Below are positions 1 through 5,230 of a DNA stretch of 6,328 bases, piece after piece; positions within the stretch are counted from its first letter, which is position 1; every line of letters begins with the position of its first letter. The stretch comes from Candidatus Peregrinibacteria bacterium. Lineage in GTDB: Bacteria > Patescibacteriota > Gracilibacteria > UBA1369 > LOWO2-01-FULL-3. Made by a program: the position numbers and the translations under genes. The notes under the pieces were generated by a model. The model made no database searches. It was not told the DNA's origin and worked only from the letters and a program-made list of their open reading frames with translations. The stretch lies in NCBI GenBank assembly GCA_018664365.1, contig JABJOK010000080.1:1-6328 (forward strand), written 5' to 3'.

Positions 1-302
1 TAACCATATTTTTCAATCATTCGATCAATAGTCTCGTGAACAAAACCAGCCAAACGTTCAGGCTGCATATTACAATAAACAGACTCACTTTCAGCAATCT
101 CCAAAATAACTGGAGACTTTTCCTGCCAAGCCGCTTCTAAAACAGCATTAACAACAAAACGACTTCTCATATTACAAGCAGGTATACCGAAACCATGCTC
201 ATCCGCTACAGAAAGTAGCGTTTTTAAATTTGAAAGAGTATATCCACCTGCAAATTCATGCACGTTAGAATTGTTCTCCTTTGAATAATCCGCAATAGCC
301 AT
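1..302 (-). CDS. fba: class II fructose-bisphosphate aldolase, N-terminal part (cut by window edge)
   Basis: This is the start of a Zn-dependent class II aldolase, a cytoplasmic glycolytic enzyme that interconverts fructose-1,6-bisphosphate with glyceraldehyde-3-phosphate and dihydroxyacetone phosphate. I translated 100 codons from the ATG at 302-300. Residues 26-72 (LKTLLSVADEHGFGIPACNM, then VNAVLEAAWQEKSPVILEIA) match the family's first strand and helix: 'L..A...gf.IPAfN', then 'A.leAA...kSPVIl..s'. The usual Phe of 'PAFN' is Cys43. The zinc-binding histidines lie beyond the window, so substrate preference (fructose- versus tagatose-bisphosphate) cannot be judged. The N-terminus carries about 20 extra residues before the first conserved helix, and no SD precedes the ATG. 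A GTG at codon 14 is another possible start, also without a well-spaced SD. The gene lies 129 bp downstream of the ftsL-like gene, and I saw no clear promoter in the gap. The family call is fairly secure; the exact start is not. Confidence 0.75.
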   Translation of the reverse strand, partial: MAIADYSKENNSNVHEFAGGYTLSNLKTLLSVADEHGFGIPACNMRSRFVVNAVLEAAWQEKSPVILEIAESESVYCNMQPERLAGFVHETIDRMIEKYG

Positions 303-415
303 ATATTTAAAGATTAAAAATTACATACGAAACTAAAATTTTGCCCATCGGAAGATTACTAAAAAAAGCCCAAAAACACACGTATAAAACGCCTATTAAC
401 AATTGACCTAAACGT

Positions 416-434
416 AAAAAATTAGTCTAATTTA
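416..434 (-). terminator. weak AT-rich terminator-like palindrome at the end of ftsL
   Basis: The 15-bp perfect inverted repeat AAATTAGTCTAATTT (419-433) overlaps the TAA stop of the ftsL-like gene. In the minus-strand transcript it is followed by an uninterrupted run of U (416-421). The shape is that of an intrinsic terminator, but the stem is nearly all A/T with a very short loop, so any termination would be leaky. It may instead be a binding site or a chance palindrome. Confidence 0.3.
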
Positions 435-788
435 ACGGCTTGCTACTTTAGTCCCTGAATTACTGACAAAAGCCACCTCTGGAGGCCGAACCATTGACTT
501 AACCTTTGAAGATTCTTGAATAAAGTTAAGAGAACGAACTTTTGAAATATCCATATCCTTCTTTTCGCTTTCACGAATAAGTTCCTGATGCTGAGCTTCT
601 AAAGAATTCAAAACATACCCCTTAGTAACCTGCTGTGCAGAAGACATAAGGGTAATAACAACCGTTAACCCAACAAACAAAACTAAAGATCCCATCAAAA
701 GATATGGACCAACTTCAAAATATTTAGCAAATTTATTTAAAACACCTCTTCTAAGGTTTGTTCCGCGGGAAAGGATCAGTTGTGACAT
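432..788 (-). CDS. ftsL: FtsL-like single-pass cell division protein
   Basis: This 118-residue protein has the layout of the bitopic divisome protein FtsL. A basic cytoplasmic N-terminus (residues 1-26) is followed by one hydrophobic membrane segment (about 27-49). Next comes a heptad-like, charged stretch (about 52-85) suited to a coiled coil, and a short polar tail. FtsL partners FtsB and FtsQ outside the membrane and helps activate FtsW/FtsI septal peptidoglycan synthesis. Sequence conservation in this family is very low, so the call rests on topology, on size, and above all on its place directly downstream of rsmH, the standard dcw order. The gap to rsmH is 53 nt and holds a small ATTAG/CTAAT inverted repeat (799-811). 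No SD precedes the ATG, but the next Met falls inside the membrane segment, so this start is the only sensible one. A generic septum-formation-initiator (FtsB/DivIC) assignment is the main alternative. Confidence 0.72.
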   Translation of the reverse strand: MSQLILSRGTNLRRGVLNKFAKYFEVGPYLLMGSLVLFVGLTVVITLMSSAQQVTKGYVLNSLEAQHQELIRESEKKDMDISKVRSLNFIQESSKVKSMVRPPEVAFVSNSGTKVASR

Positions 789-841
789 TACAGGAATGAT
801 TAGGGTCTAATTTTGTGCTTTTCTAGGGCGATTTTTGAGAT

Positions 842-1783
842 TCAAGGCTCTCGAACCTTTATGTAAGCTCTAAGCTTTGCGCTACGGCTTCTTGGATTTT
901 CTTCAATTTCTTTTTCTGAAGGAATTACTGGTTTTTTTGTAATGGACTCAAAGATTGGATCATCGAAATTACTATAAATTGCATTTTCTCCGGTTGCCAC
1001 AGGCCTCTCTAGCTTCTTAAAGAACTTCTTCACCATGCGGTCTTCTAGAGAGTGGTAACTAATAGCTACCACTCTCCCCCCAACCCTTAAAATATTAATA
1101 ATCTGCTCTAATGCATCGCTAAGTGCACCGAGCTCATCATTGACTTCAATTCGAAGCGCCTGAAAGATCCTTGTCGCAGGATGAGAAGATGATCCCTTTT
1201 TAGAACGCTTCCTTGGCACAACTGACTCAATATACTCAGCCAATTCTGCTGTTGAACTAAAAAGTTTATCAGCCCTTCTCTCCACTATCCTTCCGGCAAT
1301 CTTGCGAGACATCTTTTCCTCACCATATTCAAAGAAAATCTTCATTAGATCTTCTTCCCTATACTCATTAATAACCTCTGCAGCCGTCAACTTCGCTCTT
1401 GGATCAAACCTCATATCAAGCGGACCATCCTTACTAAAGGAAAAGCCCCTATCCTCTTCATCTACATGTGGTGACGAAAGTCCCAAATCAAATAGAATTG
1501 CATCTACCTGATCAAATCCACTACCAGTAATCCTTGTTTTTAAATGGCGAAAATTATCGTGAATGTAAACTGTTTGCTTTTCGTAGGCCTTTAGCCTTCT
1601 CTGCGCTTCTTCTAAATTCCTTTCATCCTGCTCAAACGCTATTAATCGACCTTTTTCTCCTATCTTTTCAAGTGCGTCCTTACTATGTCCCCCAAGTCCA
1701 AGCGTGGTATCAACCAAAACTTCACCTGACTTTAGATCAAGATACTTTTGAACATCCTCTTTTAAGACTGAAATGTGTTGCAT
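842..1783 (-). CDS. rsmH: 16S rRNA (cytosine(1402)-N(4))-methyltransferase RsmH
   Basis: RsmH (formerly MraW) uses S-adenosylmethionine to methylate N4 of C1402 in the decoding centre of 16S rRNA. The 313-residue length is typical. Motifs in order are HISVLKEDV at the N-terminus (3-11), the SAM-binding loop DTTLGLGGHS (25-34), the acidic FEQDE that ends strand 2 (50-54), and DAILFDLGLSSP (94-105). These are followed by RGFSF..DGPLDMRFD, SSSHPATRIFQALRIEVNDE, the catalytic-region AISYHSLEDR and the C-terminal NPRSRSAKLRAY. The ATG is well supported: GGAG lies 6 nt upstream, one of the few clear SD sites in the window. The gene opens a dcw-type pair with ftsL downstream. mraZ, normally just upstream, is missing; the space holds an inverted-repeat-rich leader. 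It is the only gene here ending in TGA. Because the protein ends just after the conserved C-terminal motif, TGA acts as a real stop. Confidence 0.97.
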   Translation of the reverse strand: MQHISVLKEDVQKYLDLKSGEVLVDTTLGLGGHSKDALEKIGEKGRLIAFEQDERNLEEAQRRLKAYEKQTVYIHDNFRHLKTRITGSGFDQVDAILFDLGLSSPHVDEEDRGFSFSKDGPLDMRFDPRAKLTAAEVINEYREEDLMKIFFEYGEEKMSRKIAGRIVERRADKLFSSTAELAEYIESVVPRKRSKKGSSSHPATRIFQALRIEVNDELGALSDALEQIINILRVGGRVVAISYHSLEDRMVKKFFKKLERPVATGENAIYSNFDDPIFESITKKPVIPSEKEIEENPRSRSAKLRAYIKVREP

Positions 1784-1817
1784 TTTGGCTCCAAATAAAG
1801 AAAATTGCGAGAATCAT

Positions 1818-1890
1818 AGGTAACGAGGTGTTCAAAACTTGTGTACTTCGTGTGTATAACTTTTTTACACTCGAACTTACCTCATAAGTT
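1818..1890 (-). promoter_or_regulatory. inverted-repeat-rich leader upstream of rsmH
   Basis: Complementary arms are nested in order: AGGTAA (1818-1823) with TTACCT (1877-1882), GTTC (1830-1833) with GAAC (1873-1876), and GTGTA (1841-1845 or 1852-1856) with TACAC (1866-1870). A separate hairpin, AACTTA (1874-1879) with TAAGTT (1885-1890) and a 5-nt loop, uses some of the same bases, so the two folds exclude each other. On the minus strand 1859-1851 also reads TTATACACA, a match to the DnaA-box consensus. The arms are read directly; a folded RNA or protein-binding role is inference. Confidence 0.35.
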
Positions 1891-1914
1891 AAGGAAAAAC
1901 CTCCATATGGTCAA
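1886..1914 (-). promoter_or_regulatory. possible weak sigma70-type promoter for rsmH-ftsL
   Basis: On the minus strand TTGACC (1914-1909) is followed after 17 bp by TAACTT (1891-1886). The -35 matches consensus at 5 of 6 positions, but the -10 at only 3 of 6. It lies downstream of the terminator at 1975-2003 and about 100 bp upstream of the rsmH start, where a promoter is needed. The palindrome CCATATGG (1903-1910) overlaps the -35 edge. Other -10-like words nearby (GATAAT near 1925, TTATAC near 1857) lack a matching -35. Confidence 0.35.
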
Positions 1915-1974
1915 TGACTTATTATCCATGAGTACAAAAAATATAAACACCCACACCAATCAATCCCTACGCTA

Positions 1975-2003
1975 AAACAAAAACCCCTCATTTACTGAAG
2001 GGT
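1975..2003 (-). terminator. Rho-independent terminator ending the lipid operon
   Basis: In the minus-strand transcript ACCCTTCA pairs with TGAGGGGT (one G-U) around the loop GTAAA (arms at 2003-1996 and 1990-1983). The 3' arm runs straight into a U-rich tract, UUUUUGUUUU. It lies about 50 nt past the stop of the CDP-alcohol phosphatidyltransferase gene. It separates that operon from rsmH-ftsL on the same strand, so rsmH needs its own promoter. There is no comparable T tract in the plus direction. Confidence 0.85.
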
Positions 2004-2052
2004 AAAAAGAATTGCCGAATTGGACATTTATTGTTTAACTTTTTTGAACACT

Positions 2053-2628
2053 CTACATCTCTCTTTTTACATATTTTCCCAGTCTATAGACCCCTTCCAG
2101 AGTATTCAAAGACATTAGGGCTACCAAAATCCATGTCACAATAAGTGTAGAACTTGTACTCCAAAGTAAATCAATCGTAATCGCTGCGTAAAATATCAAA
2201 CGAGGTCTCAATAGGTATTTATATGGATCCCCTATTTGGCCCAATACAAATGAAGCAAAGATTATATAAGTATATAAAACTGAATACATTAGAATCGGTA
2301 AGAACCCAATGTCGAGGAAGTAGTAGGCAAATATTGCAGCAGAAATTATCCCTACATGATCAAATATGCAATCAACATAAGAGCCAAATGTGCAACTTTT
2401 ATTCTGAAATCGAGCTACAGAGCCATCAATTCCATCAAAGAACATATGCACCCAGACACCTATAATAAAATACAAAGGCTCTGACCAATAAAAAGATGCC
2501 ACTAAAGACAATACAGCCACTACTCCGCCTCCTACGCTTAAAACATTGGCAGAAATCTTTAGCTTAGTTAGAGCAACAAGCAAAGGCTTAAAAATGACAT
2601 TTTTCGCATCGTGAAAAAAAGTCATCAT
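2053..2628 (-). CDS. CDP-alcohol phosphatidyltransferase family membrane enzyme
   Basis: This membrane enzyme swaps CMP on a CDP-activated lipid (or CDP-alcohol) for an alcohol head group. The diagnostic D-x2-D-G-x2-A-R-x8-G-x3-D-x3-D motif is complete: DGIDGSVAR, then G, then D and D (residues 65-90 from the chosen start; Asp65, Asp68, Asp86, Asp90). These aspartates bind two metals and hold the catalytic residue in the family. About five or six hydrophobic segments fill the rest of the 191 residues, normal for the family. The reading frame is open up to an ATG at 2712, with others at 2673 and 2634. I chose 2628 because AGGGAG sits 6 nt before it, and because a start at 2712 would overlap the upstream PHP gene by 50 bp and add a polar tail before the first conserved helix. 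ATG at 2625 is equally possible. The alcohol is unknown: PgsA (glycerol-3-phosphate), inositol-phosphate or other acceptors cannot be told apart. It is last in the carS-PHP-PTase operon and is followed by a terminator. Confidence 0.9.
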   Translation of the reverse strand: MMTFFHDAKNVIFKPLLVALTKLKISANVLSVGGGVVAVLSLVASFYWSEPLYFIIGVWVHMFFDGIDGSVARFQNKSCTFGSYVDCIFDHVGIISAAIFAYYFLDIGFLPILMYSVLYTYIIFASFVLGQIGDPYKYLLRPRLIFYAAITIDLLWSTSSTLIVTWILVALMSLNTLEGVYRLGKYVKREM

Positions 2629-2662
2629 CTTCATCTCCCTTTCGGAATAAACTCCAGTAGTT

Positions 2663-3541
2663 TTATTTTTCATATGAAATCTTATTTTTAGGTTTTTTAA
2701 AGGTACTATCAACTGTTGTTAGATAAAAAAGCCTAGTACGCTTCTTTATAGTCTCAAACAAAGTAGTCAATCCATTCAGAATCACATAAGGAACAAGCGA
2801 CAAATGATCTGACTCACTATCAAATTCACGCTTATGTGAAGGATCAACTAATCTTTCAAAGATCTCGTCAAAAGTATTGCCCTCTGCATGAATTTTAACA
2901 TGAGGACCTATATCACGAGGATAATGAGCATCACTTCCTCCAAAAATACAAACATCACCCTCTACAAATTCATTTGGAGCATCTTCAATTCTTTCCATTC
3001 TCTTATAAACAGGTCCTAATAATTTATTAGCTTTAATCTTGGACAAAAAACTACGCAATGGGACTAACGCTGCATTATGCTTTTCCAAAATCCCCAACTC
3101 CTTGGCCAAATCTTTAATATAGTCCTCCTTGTAGTGCAAAGTTATAGCGGTATCGCTCATCATAAAAGGATGAGTAACTACGGCATGAAGACGATCATCC
3201 TCCTTAACCCTATCCGCCAATTCACGAACAGTAAGCCCGTACGGAGTCAAAACATCCTTCTGCTCATATATATGTTCATCTTTTGAAAAAACTATCACAT
3301 CAATCCCCTCCTTTGTAACGGCCTCCACACCAGGGACAACATGCGTTGTAGCATTATCAGGCCTATGCTTCATTAAATACTTATAAGAACTCGCAGGGCT
3401 CTTAAACGCATGCTCAGTCAAAACGACTACGTCCAAATCATATTTCTCAAATTGCTCCCAAAATTTCTTGGCACGCCTTTCTATAAGCCTTTTAGAAATA
3501 AACGCGAAGTTTGTATGAAAATGTGTATCAGCTCTTAACAT
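2663..3541 (-). CDS. PHP-domain metal-dependent phosphoesterase
   Basis: This 292-residue protein of the PHP (polymerase and histidinol phosphatase) superfamily probably hydrolyses a phosphoester with a bi- or trinuclear metal site. The metal-ligand motifs appear in family order: HFH (His7, His9), TEH (His44, Glu replacing the usual Asp of TDH), PGVE (Glu73), THP (His124), KHN (His155) and GGSDAH (Asp204, His206). The extra early His seen in some trinuclear members has no evident equivalent near residue 15. No signal peptide or clear membrane helix is present, but residues about 248-275 (LVPYVILNGLTTLFETIKK onward) are hydrophobic and basic and might touch the membrane. It sits between a CarS-like CTP transferase and a CDP-alcohol phosphatidyltransferase, 25 nt after the former. 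A role on a lipid head-group phosphate, such as phosphatidylglycerophosphate, is therefore an attractive but unproven guess. Other PHP roles (oligoribonuclease or nucleoside-phosphate hydrolysis) remain open. No SD precedes the ATG. Confidence 0.87.
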   Translation of the reverse strand: MLRADTHFHTNFAFISKRLIERRAKKFWEQFEKYDLDVVVLTEHAFKSPASSYKYLMKHRPDNATTHVVPGVEAVTKEGIDVIVFSKDEHIYEQKDVLTPYGLTVRELADRVKEDDRLHAVVTHPFMMSDTAITLHYKEDYIKDLAKELGILEKHNAALVPLRSFLSKIKANKLLGPVYKRMERIEDAPNEFVEGDVCIFGGSDAHYPRDIGPHVKIHAEGNTFDEIFERLVDPSHKREFDSESDHLSLVPYVILNGLTTLFETIKKRTRLFYLTTVDSTFKKPKNKISYEK

Positions 3542-3566
3542 ATCGTTAAGTTAAAACAAAAAAATA

Positions 3567-4091
3567 CTACCACCAAACCTTTTTCAATCCCAATAAATAC
3601 GCAACCACATTAGTCAAAAAATGTAATGCTGGAGTCACCAACAATAAAGTCACAAAGACTTGCCACGAAACTGCATAAAATGGGAACACAAAAAGCATTG
3701 CCCCTAAAACAAAATCAGTCTGATCAAATGGAAAAAAAACTCCACCCTCTTTTATCCCCACCCTTCTCTTAACAAAAGATTCAAACAAATCTCCTAAAAT
3801 AGCTCCAAACCCGAACAATAAAGCAAAAAAGAATATATTTATACTTTCATAATCAAGCAAACTCCACGACTGTAGAATTTCAATATCATAAAAATACTGC
3901 TGCAAGAAAAGCACAAACAAAGCACCTAAATATGCAGCATAAATACCCCTCCATGTCTTATGAGCACCAAACCACTTTTTATGAATCACTTTTCCGAACG
4001 GGAAATTAAGCTTGCCCAAGATCACCGGAAACATGTTTGCTAGGTAGGCAGGAGCAATAAAATAAAGTGAAGAAATGACTAAGTCCAACAT
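3567..4091 (-). CDS. CDP-archaeol synthase-like CTP:lipid-phosphate cytidylyltransferase
   Basis: This 174-residue membrane protein belongs to the CarS/DUF46 family (CDP-archaeol synthase), a branch of the CdsA-type cytidylyltransferases. Archaeal members activate unsaturated archaetidic acid with CTP. Conserved features visible are G-x2-KTWRG (42-49), GDLFESFVKRRVGIKEGG (100-117), and FPFDQTDFVLGA (120-131), whose aspartates 123 and 126 match the metal-binding signature of the superfamily. Hydrophobic segments lie at about 2-25, 48-65, 84-100, 125-140 and 143-168. Bacterial homologues are known mainly as uncharacterised proteins; in this context the substrate could be phosphatidic acid or another polyprenyl/isoprenoid lipid phosphate. 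It is first in a minus-strand operon with a PHP phosphoesterase and a CDP-alcohol phosphatidyltransferase, which would use its CDP-lipid product. The ATG is the first in frame; no SD and no convincing promoter precede it. A palindrome occupies the gap to the divergent gene at 4174. Confidence 0.85.
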   Translation of the reverse strand: MLDLVISSLYFIAPAYLANMFPVILGKLNFPFGKVIHKKWFGAHKTWRGIYAAYLGALFVLFLQQYFYDIEILQSWSLLDYESINIFFFALLFGFGAILGDLFESFVKRRVGIKEGGVFFPFDQTDFVLGAMLFVFPFYAVSWQVFVTLLLVTPALHFLTNVVAYLLGLKKVWW

Positions 4092-4143
4092 AGAAATGAA
4101 TTTAAATTATCACTCGAAATAATACAGAAAAAAAACTATTTTA

Positions 4144-4164
4144 AAACCACTTTAAAAGTAGTTT
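4144..4164. promoter_or_regulatory. imperfect palindrome in the 82-bp divergent gap
   Basis: AAACcACTTT-A-AAAGTaGTTT is a 21-bp dyad with one mismatched pair. It lies between the divergent CarS-like gene (start 4091) and the COG2426-like gene (start 4174), ending 9 bp before the latter. Its position and size would suit an operator for a dimeric regulator. It is AT-rich, so chance is a real alternative, and no regulator is encoded nearby. Confidence 0.3.
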
Positions 4165-4173
4165 AATTAGACC

Positions 4174-4659
4174 ATGCCAGCAGAAATAAAAGTCCTTCTA
4201 GCAGGACTAACACCATTTCTAGATATCAAACTCGCAGTACCAATAGGCAAATCATTGGGACTTTCTTCAACTATCACGTTAATTTTCGGAATAGCTGGAG
4301 CAATGGTAATCCCTGTCCTTATGCTGATATACCTAGATCCCTTTGTTAAATTCATGGAACAAAAATCAAAAGCAGTTCATCTATTTTGTGTGAAAATATT
4401 AGACAAAACGCGTACAGAACATTCAAAGAATTTCCAAAGATTTGGAACCCTTTTCTTAATAAGCCTAATTGCAATCCCAATACCTGGAAGTGGAGCAGGG
4501 ACAGGCGCAATCATATGCTATCTATTCGGTGTCGAATACTGGAAATCAATTACGATAGTTTTTATTGGCACAACAATAGCTGGATTACTTATGACAGCAG
4601 GAGTTGAATCTTTAGATTCAGCATTCCATCTATTCAAAAGTAATATCCCCATGCCTTAG
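4174..4659 (+). CDS. COG2426-type small multidrug export family membrane protein
   Basis: This 161-residue integral membrane protein resembles the 'putative small multi-drug export protein' family (COG2426, Sm_multidrug_ex). The marks are an N-terminal TPFLDIKLAVPIG (13-25), equivalent to the family's 'P..ElR.aiPlg', and a central PIPGSGAGTGAI (102-113), equivalent to 'plPgtGawtga'. Membrane segments are predicted by eye at about 6-26, 32-53, 91-118 and 124-145, with a charged loop between the second and third. The export function is only the family name; I know of no firm substrate. An in-frame TAG two codons upstream fixes this ATG as the first possible. There is no SD, so a short or absent leader is possible. 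The gene diverges from the CarS-like gene. Its last 30 bp, including the stop, overlap the end of tsaC on the other strand. Confidence 0.8.
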   Translation: MPAEIKVLLAGLTPFLDIKLAVPIGKSLGLSSTITLIFGIAGAMVIPVLMLIYLDPFVKFMEQKSKAVHLFCVKILDKTRTEHSKNFQRFGTLFLISLIAIPIPGSGAGTGAIICYLFGVEYWKSITIVFIGTTIAGLLMTAGVESLDSAFHLFKSNIPMP

Positions 4660-5226
4660 GACATCAACATGATCTCCCTCAACCTTAACAACTGTAGAGG
4701 GTTTATTTTCTGAAAGAATCCCTCCATCTATCACCAAATCAATAGTAGAAGCTTCCTTTCCAAGCCTTTTCATATCAGCTTCATACAAAGGATCCTGCCC
4801 AGCAAGATTTGCACTTGTTGTAGTAATTGGAGATCCAAACTTAGCAGGCAAAGCTTCACATAAAGTATCGCTTGAATATCTAATAGAAATAAATTCCTCA
4901 CCTGGATTAAGAAAATCCGGCAACGTCTTAGTACGTGGAACCACAATAGAAAGCGGACCCGGCCAATATTCATGCGCCAGCTCCAAAGCCTTTTCGCTAA
5001 AAATTCCATACTCCATCGCCATTCCAAGACCATCAACAAGAATACTAACAGGTTTATCAGCATCACGTCCCTTTACCCTATATAGCTTTTTAAGAGCACT
5101 CTCATTAAAAATATCAACAGCCAACCCATAGCAAGTCTCAGTTGGGTGCATAACAAGTCCCCCATTGAGAAGAGACTTCACACTCTCATCCACAACCGAA
5201 TCATCATTAATTTGCAAAGTTTGCAT
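4630..5226 (-). CDS. tsaC: threonylcarbamoyl-AMP synthase (TsaC/YwlC, Sua5-YciO-YrdC family)
   Basis: TsaC makes threonylcarbamoyl-AMP from threonine, bicarbonate and ATP, the first step of the universal tRNA modification t6A37 on ANN-decoding tRNAs. The 198 residues cover a single YrdC domain. Visible motifs are HPTETCYGLAVD (27-38), the nucleotide-binding K-x-R in VKGRDADKPVSIL (51-63), the WPGPLS turn (88-93), SIRY (114-117), PITTTSANLAG (133-143), DGG (167-169), and the terminal STVVKV...VLRHG (177-193). The length fits the short bacterial form without the extra Sua5 domain. The ATG comes 4 nt after the TAG of the upstream gene (TAG-TTAT-ATG), so the two are probably translationally coupled. 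An AGGA about 12 nt upstream is a distant SD at best. Transcription most likely starts at the promoter at 5664-5692. The 3' end overlaps the convergent COG2426-like gene by 30 bp. Confidence 0.94.
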   Translation of the reverse strand: MQTLQINDDSVVDESVKSLLNGGLVMHPTETCYGLAVDIFNESALKKLYRVKGRDADKPVSILVDGLGMAMEYGIFSEKALELAHEYWPGPLSIVVPRTKTLPDFLNPGEEFISIRYSSDTLCEALPAKFGSPITTTSANLAGQDPLYEADMKRLGKEASTIDLVIDGGILSENKPSTVVKVEGDHVDVLRHGDITFE

Positions 5227-5230
5227 ATAA

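Noticed and set aside
361..420. Promoter for the aldolase gene (TTGTTA and TATACG on the minus strand)
   Set aside because: The spacing is only about 10 bp and no other -35/-10 pair fits, so no promoter was called.
842..844. TGA at the end of rsmH as a possible glycine codon (code 25), with readthrough of 14 codons to a TAA
   Set aside because: The protein already ends just after the conserved RsmH C-terminal motif. No other gene in the window has an in-frame TGA, and glycines are coded by GGN throughout, so the standard code fits.
1302..1887. Plus-strand open frames at 1302-1511 and 1534-1887
   Set aside because: They lie mostly antisense to rsmH, whose motifs are unmistakable, and show no family signature or initiation signal.
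1913..1932. Tiny open frames in the rsmH leader, such as the 15-codon one starting near 1926 on the minus strand
   Set aside because: It starts upstream of the candidate promoter, has no SD and no composition suggesting a leader peptide.
2223..2465. Plus-strand open frame of 80 codons
   Set aside because: It is antisense to the phosphatidyltransferase signature region and has no recognisable protein features.
3077..3286. Plus-strand open frame of 69 codons
   Set aside because: It is antisense to the PHP gene; its hydrophobic tail is what the opposite strand of this coding sequence happens to give.
4167..4607. Other-frame open readings within the COG2426-like gene (4167-4355 minus, 4386-4607 plus)
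   Set aside because: Neither has family features; the 161-residue frame carries the conserved motifs.
4174..4659. DedA/SNARE-associated family as the identity of the plus-strand membrane protein
   Set aside because: The N-terminal 'TPFLDIKLAVPIG' and the central 'PIPGSGAGTG' fit COG2426 better, and the DedA arginine-containing motif is not seen.
4770..5066. Minus-strand open frame of 98 codons within tsaC
   Set aside because: It is a shifted frame of a complete and well-conserved tsaC, rich in Leu and Trp with no motif.
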